A DNA stretch of 64,000 bases. It comes from Pseudomonadota bacterium. GTDB lineage: Bacteria > Pseudomonadota > Alphaproteobacteria > Dongiales > Dongiaceae. The translations under genes were made by a program, and so were the position numbers. The notes under the pieces are model-generated. The model was not told the origin of the DNA. It worked only from the letters and a program-made list of their open reading frames with translations, and searched no databases. Within the stretch, counting starts at the first letter, position 1. Every line of letters begins with the position of its first letter. The stretch is from positions 558,001-622,000 of the forward strand of contig JAJYUT010000003.1 in the NCBI GenBank assembly GCA_021792365.1, in the 5' to 3' direction. This document shows, in pieces, positions 53,050-64,000 of the stretch.

Positions 53050-53475
53050 ATGACAAAGCATGTCACGGGCCGCTGCTATTGCGGGGCCGTCAGGTTTGAG
53101 GCTGACGAGGCACCAATTGCGGTGCGTGCCTGCTGGTGCAGGGATTGCCAGTATCTCGCGGCAGGCAACGCTTCGGTCAACGCAATCTTCAAGGCGGGCG
53201 GCATCAAAGTGACCGGCGAGTTCGCCGAATATGTCAGCAAAGCGGCCAGTGGTAACACCATGCGGCGGCGATTCTGCCCCAGGTGTGGGACGCAGCTGTT
53301 CAGCCAGGGCTCAGGCCGGCCTGACCTGATGATCATCCGGGTCGGCGCGCTGGACGATCGCGAAATAGGCGGGCCACAGAGCTTCATCTGGACGGACTCG
53401 GCCCCGACGTGGGGACTCCTGGACCCGGATCTGCCGAATTGCGCCGGCCAACCCGCCCCGATCGCCAGCAGATAG
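53050..53475 (+). CDS. GFA (glutathione-dependent formaldehyde-activating enzyme-like) family protein
   Basis: 141 residues with the seven zinc-ligand cysteines of the fold: C9, C11 (CYC), C28, C30, C33 (CWCRDC) and C76, C79 (CPRC). The family was named for Gfa but most members have unknown roles. Start ATG 53050 is preferred over GTG 53041. It lies divergent from bioD and upstream of bioB; a link to biotin is not evident. Confidence 0.87.
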   Translation: MTKHVTGRCYCGAVRFEADEAPIAVRACWCRDCQYLAAGNASVNAIFKAGGIKVTGEFAEYVSKAASGNTMRRRFCPRCGTQLFSQGSGRPDLMIIRVGALDDREIGGPQSFIWTDSAPTWGLLDPDLPNCAGQPAPIASR

Positions 53476-53551
53476 GACCATCTCCGGCTTGCTTGACAGG
53501 GTTTTGACCCCCCGATAGCGTCCGCCGAATCGCATGAACAGGGAGCATCAG

Positions 53552-54541
53552 ATGGCCGACGCATCCGCATTTCCGGCGGACATCCGCCACGATTGGTCGG
53601 TGGCCGAAGCGGAGGCCCTGTTCGTCCAGCCATTCAACGATCTGGTATTCCGCGCACAATCTGTGCATCGCGCGCATTTCCCGGCCAACCAGGTGCAATT
53701 GTCGACCCTGCTCTCGATCAAGACCGGCGGCTGCCCCGAGGATTGTGCCTATTGCCCACAGGCGGCGCGCTACGACACGGGCGTCGACGCGCAGAAGCTA
53801 ATGGCGGTCGAAGCGGTGGTCGCCGAAGCCAGGCGCGCGAAGGAAGCCGGCGCCTCGCGCTATTGCATGGGCGCCGCCTGGCGCGAGCCCAAGGACCGCG
53901 ACCTCGAAGCGATCTGCGACATGGTGCAGGGCGTGAAGGCGCTGGGCCTCGAGACCTGCATGACGCTCGGCATGCTCACCGGCGCGCAGGCGCAGCGCCT
54001 GAAGGAGGCCGGGCTCGACTACTACAACCACAACATCGACACCTCGCCGGAGCATTACGGGCAGATCATCACCACGCGCACCTATCAGGACCGGCTGGAT
54101 ACCCTGGCCCATGTGCGCGATGCCGGCATGAAGGTGTGCTGCGGCGGGATCGTCGGCATGGGCGAAAGCGTGAGGGACCGCGCCGGCATGCTGGTGACGC
54201 TCGCCAATCTGCCGGAGCATCCGGAATCGGTGCCGATCAACATGCTGGTGCAGGTGCACGGCACGCCGCTCGACGGCACGCGGAAGCTCGACCCGCTGGA
54301 TTTCGTGCGCACGATCGCGGTCGCGCGCATCATGATGCCCAAGAGCATGGTACGCCTGTCGGCGGGGCGCGAGGAGATGAGCGACGAGTTGCAGGCCCTC
54401 TGCTTCCTGGCCGGCGCCAATTCGATCTTCGCCGGGCCGAAGCTGCTGACCACGCCCAATCCGGGCCGCGACCACGACAGCCTGCTGTTCCAGCGGCTTG
54501 GCATCAAGCCGATGCCGCTCGAAACCCACGCGCATGGCTGA
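53552..54541 (+). CDS. bioB: Biotin synthase BioB
   Basis: 329 residues. Radical SAM motif C61-x3-C65-x2-C68 (CPEDCAYC) and the [2Fe-2S] site residues in [17 protein letters not shown] and RLSAGREEM are present. It inserts sulfur into dethiobiotin. Start ATG 53552 (MADASAF) has GGGAG upstream; an ATG at 53534 lacks one. A TTGACA (53493-53498) upstream may be a -35 box. bioA overlaps its end by 8 bases. Confidence 0.96.
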   Translation: MADASAFPADIRHDWSVAEAEALFVQPFNDLVFRAQSVHRAHFPANQVQLSTLLSIKTGGCPEDCAYCPQAARYDTGVDAQKLMAVEAVVAEARRAKEAGASRYCMGAAWREPKDRDLEAICDMVQGVKALGLETCMTLGMLTGAQAQRLKEAGLDYYNHNIDTSPEHYGQIITTRTYQDRLDTLAHVRDAGMKVCCGGIVGMGESVRDRAGMLVTLANLPEHPESVPINMLVQVHGTPLDGTRKLDPLDFVRTIAVARIMMPKSMVRLSAGREEMSDELQALCFLAGANSIFAGPKLLTTPNPGRDHDSLLFQRLGIKPMPLETHAHG

Positions 54542-55844
54542 GGCGGACCAAGGCCGCGCGCCGCAGGCTCCCGACTGGCTCACCAGCGGTTTCCCGCATC
54601 TCTGGCTGCCTTACGCGCAGATGAAGGTGGCGCCGGCTCCCATCGCAGTGACGGGCGCGGACGGCGCACGCCTCAAGCTGGCGGACGGGCGCGAACTGAT
54701 CGACGGCGTTTCGTCCTGGTGGACGGTCTGCCATGGCTACAACCATCCGCACATCCGCGCCGCGGTGGCCGCGCAATTGGCGGCCGTCCCGCATGTGATG
54801 CTGGGCGGGCTCGCGACCGAGCCGACCTTGCGCCTCGCAAGGCGCCTGGCCGATCTGCTGCCCGGTGATCTCGACCACGTGTTCTTCTCCGAATCCGGCT
54901 CGGTGTCGGTCGAGATCGCGATGAAGATGGCGGTGCAATACTGGATCAACCGCGGCGAGACGGGCCGCCACCGCTTCGTCTCCTTCCGCTTCGGCTATCA
55001 CGGCGACACCCTCGCCGCCATGTCGGTGTGCGATCCCGAGGAAGGCATGCATGGCCTGTTCAAGGGGTACCTGCCGCGGCAGATCATAGCCGAGGTGCCA
55101 CGCACCGCCGAACAGCAGGCGGACTTCACGCGCCTCCTGCGCACACATCGCAGCGAGGTGGCGGCCGTCGTCATCGAGCCCCTGGTGCAGGGCGCCGGCG
55201 GGATGAAGTTCCACGGGCCGGAGGTGCTGCACTTCCTGCGCAAGGCATGCGACGAGGCGGATTGCCTGTTGATCCTGGACGAGATCATGACCGGATTCGG
55301 CCGCATCGGACCGATGTTCGCGTGCCAGGAGGCGGAGATCGTGCCGGACATCATCACCGTCTCGAAGGCGCTGACCGGCGGGACCCTGCCGCTCGCTGCG
55401 ACCATTGCGACGCGAAAGGTGTTCGAGGCGTTCCTGTCCGAGGATCCATCCAAGGCTTTGATGCACGGACCGACATACATGGGCAACGCGCTGGCCTGCG
55501 CGGCGGCCAATGCTTCGCTCGATCTGTTCGAGCGCGAGCCGCGCCTCGAACAGGTGCGCGCGATCGAGGCGCAGTTGCGCGCGGAACTGGAGCCCTGCCG
55601 GCGTCTCAATGGCGTGGTCGACGTGCGCGTGCGCGGCGCGCTGGGCGTGGTGCAGTTGAACAGCACCGGTGAGGGGCCGTGGTTCCGGCCGCGCTTCCTG
55701 GCGGATGGCGTGTGGATCCGGCCGTTCGGTGACATCGTCTATGTCGCGCCGCCTTTCGTCATCGCGCGCGACGAGCTGGCGCGCCTGACGCAAGCGATCG
55801 TGCGCCATGTCTCCGCCTGGTCGCAGCAGCGCGCGGCTGCTTGA
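54534..55844 (+). CDS. bioA: Adenosylmethionine-8-amino-7-oxononanoate aminotransferase BioA
   Basis: 436 residues, fold-type I PLP enzyme. [54 protein letters not shown] and the PLP lysine in [16 protein letters not shown] identify BioA. It makes 7,8-diaminopelargonate with SAM as amino donor. Start ATG 54534 overlaps bioB. bioF starts 7 bases after its stop. Confidence 0.96.
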   Translation: MAEADQGRAPQAPDWLTSGFPHLWLPYAQMKVAPAPIAVTGADGARLKLADGRELIDGVSSWWTVCHGYNHPHIRAAVAAQLAAVPHVMLGGLATEPTLRLARRLADLLPGDLDHVFFSESGSVSVEIAMKMAVQYWINRGETGRHRFVSFRFGYHGDTLAAMSVCDPEEGMHGLFKGYLPRQIIAEVPRTAEQQADFTRLLRTHRSEVAAVVIEPLVQGAGGMKFHGPEVLHFLRKACDEADCLLILDEIMTGFGRIGPMFACQEAEIVPDIITVSKALTGGTLPLAATIATRKVFEAFLSEDPSKALMHGPTYMGNALACAAANASLDLFEREPRLEQVRAIEAQLRAELEPCRRLNGVVDVRVRGALGVVQLNSTGEGPWFRPRFLADGVWIRPFGDIVYVAPPFVIARDELARLTQAIVRHVSAWSQQRAAA

Positions 55845-55851
55845 TCGCAGC

Positions 55852-57027
55852 ATGGGCCGACGACTGGACGAGCTGGCGGAAGCGCGCCTTGCGGAACTCG
55901 CCGAAGCCGGGCGGCTGCGGCGGTTGCGGCCCTATCGCCGCGAGGGCGCGCAGCTCGTCACGGCCGATGGCGCGCGCCTGATCGACTTCTCCGGCAACGA
56001 TTACCTCGGCCTCAGCCGCCATCCCGACCTGATCGCGCGGGCGCGGGAGTGGACGGAATGCCACGGCGCCGGCGCGGGCGCCTCGCGCCTGGTCACCGGA
56101 ACGCTGGATGCCTATGTGGCGGTGGAGGAAAAACTCGCGGCCTTCAAGGGCACTGAAGCGGCGCTGGTCTTCAATGCCGGCTTCCAGGCCAATGCGAGCG
56201 TCCTGCCGGCCCTGGCCGACTTGCTCGGCGAGAGCCTGATCTATGCCGACCGCCTCAACCACGCCAGCCTGCATCACGGCATCGCGGCGGGAGGGCTTCG
56301 TCAGCAGCGCTTTCGCCACAACGATCTCGATCACCTGCGCATGCTCCTCGCGCGCGACCGAATGAAGCCGGGGCGGCGCCTGATCGTCACGGAATCGGTG
56401 TTCAGCATGGATGGCGATCGTGCGCCGCTTGGCGGTCTCGTCGCGCTCGCCGACGAGTTCGGCGCGCATCTCTATGTTGACGAGGCGCATGCGACCGGCG
56501 TGCTCGGCCCGCAGGGGCGCGGCCTGAGCGCGGAGCATCCGGGCCGCATCGATGTCGTGATGGGGACGTTGGGCAAGGCGCTGGGCGGGTTCGGCGCTTA
56601 TGTCGCCGGCTCGCGCGGGCTGATCGACTTCCTCGTCAACCGCTGCGCGGGATTCATCTATTCCACCGCCTTGCCGCCATCGGTGTTCGGCGCGCTCGAT
56701 GCCGCGCTCGATCTCGTGCCCGCCATGGATCGCGAACGCGTGCGCGTGCGCGACCATGCGGATCGGGTCCGCCAGGCGGCGCAGCGGCACAACATCTCCA
56801 CCGGCGCATCGGACACGCAGATCGTGCCGCTGCTGATCGGCGGGAACGAGGCGACTCTGGCGGCGCAGGCCGCGTTGGAACGGCAAGGCTTGCTCGGCAT
56901 CGCGATCCGGCCACCCACCGTGCCCGAGGGCGAAGCGCGATTGCGCCTCTCTCTCAGCGCGGCGCATAGCGAGGCCGATGTCGTGCGCCTGTGCGATGCG
57001 CTCGCCGGCCTGGGACCGCAGCGTTGA
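55852..57027 (+). CDS. bioF: 8-amino-7-oxononanoate synthase BioF
   Basis: 391 residues, alpha-oxoamine synthase. FSGNDYLGLSRHP, GAGASRLVTGT, VDEAHATGVLG and PLP lysine GTLGKALGGFGAY are intact. It joins pimeloyl-ACP/CoA to alanine. Start ATG 55852; an earlier in-frame ATG (55807) lies inside bioA. Its TGA overlaps the TTG start of the esterase gene. Confidence 0.96.
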   Translation: MGRRLDELAEARLAELAEAGRLRRLRPYRREGAQLVTADGARLIDFSGNDYLGLSRHPDLIARAREWTECHGAGAGASRLVTGTLDAYVAVEEKLAAFKGTEAALVFNAGFQANASVLPALADLLGESLIYADRLNHASLHHGIAAGGLRQQRFRHNDLDHLRMLLARDRMKPGRRLIVTESVFSMDGDRAPLGGLVALADEFGAHLYVDEAHATGVLGPQGRGLSAEHPGRIDVVMGTLGKALGGFGAYVAGSRGLIDFLVNRCAGFIYSTALPPSVFGALDAALDLVPAMDRERVRVRDHADRVRQAAQRHNISTGASDTQIVPLLIGGNEATLAAQAALERQGLLGIAIRPPTVPEGEARLRLSLSAAHSEADVVRLCDALAGLGPQR

Positions 57028-57626
57028 TCCTGTTCGTGCATGGCTGGGGCTATGACCCTGGCTTCTGGGATCCGCTGCGTGACGCGCTGGGCGGCCCGGC
57101 CACGGCGCTCGATCTCGGCTATTTCGGGGCGGAGAACACGCGCGTACCGGACGGCGTCACGCTGCTGGTCGGCCATTCGCTGGGATTCCTGTGGCTGGTG
57201 CGGCAAGACGCGCTGCGGCATCTGCCGCTGGTCGGCATCAATGCGTTCCCACGATTCCTGGAAGCGGATGACTACGTGCCGGCTGTTGCACCGCGCGTGC
57301 TGGAACGCATGAAGCGGCGCCTCGCCGCCGATCCCGCCGCGGTGCTCGGCGAATTCCGGCAACGCGCGGGCGCACCAGGTCCGGACAATGCGCCGGATAC
57401 GGATGCCTTGGCGCGCGGCCTTGACCAGCTCGCGAGCTGGGACGAGCGCGAAAATCTCGCGCGCCGCACAAGCGCCGTGCGCTTGATCGCGGGAGAACAG
57501 GATGCCATCGTTCCGGCCGCGATGACCCGCATGGCGTTCAAGAGCACGACCATCGACTGGCTGCCCGGCGGCCACGCCTTGCCCCGGACCCATCCGGCGG
57601 AGCTGGCGAGGCTCATCCGCCCATGA
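57024..57626 (+). CDS. BioH-like alpha/beta hydrolase in the biotin operon
   Basis: 200 residues from TTG 57024, which overlaps the bioF stop. HGWGYDPGFW (oxyanion), GHSLG with Ser52, Asp160 (GEQDAIVP) and His184 (GGHALP) form a complete triad. Position between bioF and bioC indicates a pimeloyl-ACP methyl ester esterase. It is about 50 residues shorter than E. coli BioH, with a reduced lid, and lacks the DUF452 marks of BioG. Assignment to BioH itself is by context. Confidence 0.8.
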   Translation: MILFVHGWGYDPGFWDPLRDALGGPATALDLGYFGAENTRVPDGVTLLVGHSLGFLWLVRQDALRHLPLVGINAFPRFLEADDYVPAVAPRVLERMKRRLAADPAAVLGEFRQRAGAPGPDNAPDTDALARGLDQLASWDERENLARRTSAVRLIAGEQDAIVPAAMTRMAFKSTTIDWLPGGHALPRTHPAELARLIRP

Positions 57627-58393
57627 GCGAGCGCAAGCAGCAGATCGCCCGGCATTTCGGCGCGGCCGCTCCGACCTATGATCACGCCGCCCGCATCCAG
57701 GCGCGCATCGCCGAGGCGTTCGCCGGAGAGATCGCGGCGCATGTCCAGCCGGAGCGCATGCTGGAGTTCGGCTGCGGCACCGGCAATCTCTCGGCAGCAA
57801 TCGCGGCGCAGTTCCCGGACGCCGACCTGATCGCGACGGATCTGGCGCCGGCCATGGCGGTATCGTGCCGCAAGCGGCTGGGGCGATCGGCGCGGCTCGC
57901 CTATGCCGCGATGGACGCCGAGCTGCCGGCTTTCGCGCCGAGGCAATTCGACCTGGTCTGCGGCAGCCTGGCCGCGCAATGGTTTGCCGATCCCCATCAT
58001 GCTTTTACCGCGCTGGGCGCCTTGTTGCGGCCGGGCGGTGTGCTGGCGCTGACGACGCTGGGCGCCGACACCTTCCGGGAGTGGCGCGCCGCGGCGGCCC
58101 TGCTGGGCCTCAATGCGGCAATTCCCGCCTATCCCTCGCTGTCGCAGCTGGATTGGCAACGGCCGCCGGGATTCCTGGTGGAGGCAGCGCGCGAGCAGAG
58201 ATTGTGGGACGAGCATCCATCAGCGCTCGATTTCCTGCAATCCTTGCGCCGGATCGGCGCCGACCTGCCGGCGGACGATGCGCGCCCGCTCTCGCCCGGC
58301 GCTTTGCGCCGCATCCTGCGCCAGGTGGATGCGCAGGGGCATGTCAACGCGACGTATCACGTGCTGACGGTGCTCTGGCGCAGGGTCGGCTAA
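57623..58393 (+). CDS. bioC: Malonyl-ACP O-methyltransferase BioC
   Basis: 256 residues. RHFGAAAPTYDHAARIQ at the N-terminus and SAM motif MLEFGCGTGNLS (about 46-57) are typical of BioC, as are SLAAQWFADP and LALTTLGADTFREW. It methylates malonyl-ACP to start pimeloyl synthesis. Start ATG 57623 overlaps the esterase stop (ATGA). Its TAA interlocks with the convergent glycosyltransferase stop. Confidence 0.95.
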   Translation: MSERKQQIARHFGAAAPTYDHAARIQARIAEAFAGEIAAHVQPERMLEFGCGTGNLSAAIAAQFPDADLIATDLAPAMAVSCRKRLGRSARLAYAAMDAELPAFAPRQFDLVCGSLAAQWFADPHHAFTALGALLRPGGVLALTTLGADTFREWRAAAALLGLNAAIPAYPSLSQLDWQRPPGFLVEAAREQRLWDEHPSALDFLQSLRRIGADLPADDARPLSPGALRRILRQVDAQGHVNATYHVLTVLWRRVG

Positions 58394-60033
58394 CGACTGA
58401 TCCGTAACAACCCTAGCTTCACCAGGAACACGGCATTGCGCAGCAACAGGGCGCGGTCGGTCTCGCTCAGCGCCGCGCCGATCGTCTGCAGATCCGTGCC
58501 GGGCCCCTCCGCCACCTTGCGCAGGACGAGCTCGCAGAGATCGAGCCGGAGCCGATTCCTGCCGAAGGCGAACAGGGGATGATCGGCGATGGTCGCGAGA
58601 TCGCCGGGGAAATCGCCGCATTCCAGCCGATGCTGTAGCGACAACGCCTCGGTCGGATAATCCGCGAACAAGGTGAAGGGGTCCGCGCGCGCGGGCCAAT
58701 GGATCGGGCCTTCCGCCGGCGCCGATTCCGCAGCCGCGGCGCGGCGCACCGCCAGCTCCTCCCACAATTCCTGGTAACGCGCGATCACATGGCGCCAGTC
58801 GAAGGTGGATTGCGCCGTCCGCCGCGCCGCCGCGCCCAGCCGGGCGCGCAGCTCGGCATTGCCGATCAGCGTTGCGTAGGCGTCGGCCGTCGCCCGGACA
58901 TCGACGGCGACAAACTGGCTGGCATAGCCGCAATAGCGGTCATAGGTGTCGATGCCGATCGCATGGGCATCGGCCAGGTCCGCGCCGAGGCCCGGCGGCG
59001 GCGCGACGGTCGGCACGCGGAAGCCGTGCTCGCCATGCTGGACCGTGTCGCGATAGCCGTCCCAATCGGTCACAACGCTGGGCAGGCCCGCCGCCATCGC
59101 CTCGATCGGCGTGAGGCCGAAGGTCTCCTGGATGTTGTCGGAGAGCGAGGTGAAGATGTCCGCCGCCTGCCAGATCGCGAAGCGCAGCTCCGGCTGGCGC
59201 GCATCGAGGAAATGCGCCGTCACGCTTGGGCAGAAATCCCGCGCGCCGTCGCGGAAAGCGGTCTCGATGAACTCGTTGGCGAACCAGCCGGCTTGGATCA
59301 GATGCAGGCGCCGGCCGGCCTGCTGCGCCGCGCGTTCCAGCGCGAGGTACATGGGATAGGGATGCGCCTTGGCATGGAAGCTGAGCCGCCCGACGAACAG
59401 GACGGCGATATCGTCTTCGGCGATCCCGAGCGCCGCGCGCTGTGCCGCCCGCGTGGCGGCATCCGGCGCAAAGCGCGCGCAATCGACGCCGAGCGGGATG
59501 ACCGGCAATTGCGGGCGAGGGAAGCGCTGCGCGCCGAGGCGGGCCTTCAGATACGCGGCCTGCTCCTCCATCAGCGCCGCGACCATGGAGCGCACGGTCC
59601 CGGCGGTGCAGATCACGGCGTCCCATTCCTGGATCGGCGCCAGGGCGAATTCCGCGATCATGTCCATCGCGCCGGCGGATGCCGTGGTGTGGGTGATGCC
59701 GGTCAGGCTGTAGGCGCGCTGGTGCCGGCCGCGCCGGCGCCACGCATGGCCGTGCAGGCCGGGATCGGGGATATAGAGCGCGCCGGGCCTGCCGAGGCTG
59801 GCCGGGCTGGCCCAGGGAATCCAGTCCACCGGCGTCGGGCCATGCCTCTGTGCCATCGTGGCGAACTGCTCCGCCGCCTTGCGCTCCGATGCGTAGCAAT
59901 AGAAGTGCTCGACCCCGGCATGGCGCAGCCAGGCATCAAGGAACCCCTCGCCTGCCGCCATCCGGCCCATGAGCTTGGGACCTCGGGTTTCGTAGCCGGC
60001 GGGAACGTAGTGAATGGCGGCGTTGGCTGGCAT
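58390..60033 (-). CDS. GT4-type glycosyltransferase
   Basis: 547 residues from ATG 60033 (GGGGGAGCC upstream). The C-terminal Rossmann domain of the GT-B fold shows LFVGRLSFHAKAHPYPMYLALE and the EX7E motif in ETFGLTPIEAMAAG (about 330-345). An extra C-terminal helical region of about 120 residues follows the transferase. It likely transfers an activated sugar to an envelope glycan or lipid. No other glycan genes are nearby. Confidence 0.85.
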   Translation of the reverse strand: MPANAAIHYVPAGYETRGPKLMGRMAAGEGFLDAWLRHAGVEHFYCYASERKAAEQFATMAQRHGPTPVDWIPWASPASLGRPGALYIPDPGLHGHAWRRRGRHQRAYSLTGITHTTASAGAMDMIAEFALAPIQEWDAVICTAGTVRSMVAALMEEQAAYLKARLGAQRFPRPQLPVIPLGVDCARFAPDAATRAAQRAALGIAEDDIAVLFVGRLSFHAKAHPYPMYLALERAAQQAGRRLHLIQAGWFANEFIETAFRDGARDFCPSVTAHFLDARQPELRFAIWQAADIFTSLSDNIQETFGLTPIEAMAAGLPSVVTDWDGYRDTVQHGEHGFRVPTVAPPPGLGADLADAHAIGIDTYDRYCGYASQFVAVDVRATADAYATLIGNAELRARLGAAARRTAQSTFDWRHVIARYQELWEELAVRRAAAAESAPAEGPIHWPARADPFTLFADYPTEALSLQHRLECGDFPGDLATIADHPLFAFGRNRLRLDLCELVLRKVAEGPGTDLQTIGAALSETDRALLLRNAVFLVKLGLLRISR

Positions 60034-60149
60034 GGCTCCCCCAAGAAATGGGCCGGAGCCTAGCACAAGCCGGAACGCGCCACGCAAGGCCGCGCGGGGA
60101 CCGCCCCGAACATATCTTCGGCATTCGTCTCGATTTATGGAAGATGAAC

Positions 60150-60161
60150 GCGATTAATCGC
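60150..60161. promoter_or_regulatory. Perfect 12-bp palindrome in a divergent gap
   Basis: GCGATTAATCGC lies between the divergent glycosyltransferase and the small membrane protein gene, close to both upstream regions. It could be a dimeric regulator site. If the membrane protein starts at the earlier ATG (60144) the palindrome is coding. Confidence 0.25.
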
Positions 60162-60221
60162 TTCTTAGGATTCGCAAGGCACACAATCCGGTATTCGGAG
60201 AACTCACCGGGTTCAGACCCC

Positions 60222-63241
<3,020 letters not shown>

Positions 63242-63277
63242 TCACTCAACATCATCGGCTGCGAAAAAGCCGGATTT

Positions 63278-64000
63278 CTAGAAATCGCGGATGCGGCCAT
63301 CTTCGACCGTCAAAAACTGCGCGCTGCCGGCCAGCGGACGGAAGAACTCCCCATCCGTACCGGTCAGCCAGGCCTGCAGGCCGAGGGTCAGGATCTCCGC
63401 GAACAAGGCCTCGCGCCGCCGGCCGTCGAGATGCGAAACCGCCTCGTCCAGCAGCAGAACCGGTGCCTGGCCGCGGCGATGCTTCGTCAGGCGCGCCTCC
63501 GCCAGGGTGATCGAGAGCAGCAGGGCGCGCTGCTCGCCGGTCGAGCATTCCGCCGCGCGCAGCGGCGCGGCACCGAGGCTGCGGCCGAGATAGATCACCT
63601 CGAGGTCGCTGCGATGCGTGCCCCATTCGGTGACGCCCGAAGCCGCATCGCCGACGCGGGCCGACTTCAGCCGCGCCTTCAGCCTGTCCTCCGCCGCGAG
63701 CGCGGGGCCTTCGGCCAACCAGGCCTCGACCGCGCCGGCCGCCGACAGGCTGGCCCGCGGGAACGGCCCGTCGCCTTCGCCCAAGGCGGCATTGAGCGCG
63801 TCGACCGCCTCGCGCCGCGAGGCCGCGATGGCGACCGCCGCGCCCGCCATCTCCGTCTCCAGCGCGTCGAGCCAGCCGTCCAGGTCCGCCTGCGATGCGC
63901 CAACCTCGCCACGCAGCAGGCGCGACCGCTCGCGCATTGCCGCTTCATAGGACGCGACCCGCGCGGCATGGCTGGGATCGATGCCGGTCACCAGCCGGTC
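63278..64000 (-). CDS. recF: DNA replication/repair protein RecF (C-terminal part, cut by window edge)
   Basis: About 241 codons are visible; the N-terminal Walker A part lies beyond the window. DRLVTGIDPSHA, the signature CSTGEQRALLLSI and Walker B VLLLDEAVSHLD with RREALF match RecF. It loads RecA at gaps with RecO and RecR. Placement just upstream of gyrB is typical. The truncation is the window edge, not a mutation. Confidence 0.95.
   Translation of the reverse strand, partial: DRLVTGIDPSHAARVASYEAAMRERSRLLRGEVGASQADLDGWLDALETEMAGAAVAIAASRREAVDALNAALGEGDGPFPRASLSAAGAVEAWLAEGPALAAEDRLKARLKSARVGDAASGVTEWGTHRSDLEVIYLGRSLGAAPLRAAECSTGEQRALLLSITLAEARLTKHRRGQAPVLLLDEAVSHLDGRRREALFAEILTLGLQAWLTGTDGEFFRPLAGSAQFLTVEDGRIRDF

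Noticed and set aside
52972-53551. BioR or BirA-type operator in the bioD/GFA/bioB region
   Set aside because: No TTATxxATAA-like BioR box or BirA palindrome was seen near bioD or bioB.
63278-64000. RecF as a truncated pseudogene
   Set aside because: The frame is open to the window end and all C-terminal motifs are intact; the missing part lies outside the window.

Overview
The window is chromosomal DNA from a high-GC alphaproteobacterium. The evidence is the aerobic cobaltochelatase pair cobS/cobT beside a J-domain protein and a BolA-like gene, the plant/alphaproteobacterial type of glutamate-cysteine ligase, a malyl-CoA lyase-like gene, an EtfB-type lysine methyltransferase beside ubiA, and gyrB after recF. 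A Rhodospirillales-like or Hyphomicrobiales-like lineage fits best, but the genus cannot be set from sequence alone. Genes are very tightly packed: many start/stop overlaps of the ATGA type, several TTG or GTG starts, and no gene-free stretch longer than 300 bases. I saw no rRNA, tRNA, CRISPR array, prophage or intact insertion sequence.

Layout. 0-2.5 kb: cysteine-rich partial gene, duplicated DUF4170 protein, SemiSWEET, clpS, MOSC protein. 2.6-16 kb is an oxidative block: membrane PQQ sugar/quinate dehydrogenase, a GlxA/AraC-type regulator divergent from a Rieske oxygenase-GMC oxidoreductase pair, then two Tat-exported molybdenum hydroxylase operons, one with its own triheme cytochrome c. 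16-21.8 kb: EtfB methyltransferase-ubiA, rsmE, gshA, alpha/beta hydrolase and isoaspartyl methyltransferase-like genes. 21.9-24.3 kb: an ECF sigma, anti-sigma and periplasmic metal-sensor module with two exported EF-hand proteins. 24.3-32.6 kb: accA, malyl-CoA lyase-like, xerD, an uncharacterised secreted protein plus a 47-residue membrane protein, aroK-aroB, CorC-like protein. 32.6-44 kb: YbjQ, DUF2889, bolA-like, DMT exporter, J-protein, cobS-cobT, DedA, lipid kinase, recQ, phosphoesterase, dienelactone hydrolase. 44-50.3 kb: a MocR regulator and a branched-chain amino-acid ABC cluster with two tandem binding proteins and no ATPase genes. 50.4-60 kb: zincin-like protein, a second Rieske oxygenase, bioD, a GFA protein, bioB-A-F-(H)-C, a glycosyltransferase. 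60-64 kb: small membrane protein, gyrB, recF (cut by the window end).

How genes work together. The PQQ dehydrogenase, molybdenum hydroxylases and triheme cytochrome all point to periplasmic oxidation feeding the respiratory chain. The Rieske/GMC pair under a GlxA-type regulator looks like a quaternary-amine or similar catabolic unit. The bio genes form a nearly complete biotin pathway (BioC, BioF, BioA, BioD, BioB and a BioH-like esterase). The best candidate for a little-described system is the ECF sigma/anti-sigma/CnrX-like sensor with two calcium-binding-type exported proteins. Also notable are a MocR regulator that has lost its PLP-binding lysine and phosphate-binding arginine, palindromic repeats with compensatory stem changes, and four convergent gene pairs whose stop codons interlock on the same four bases.
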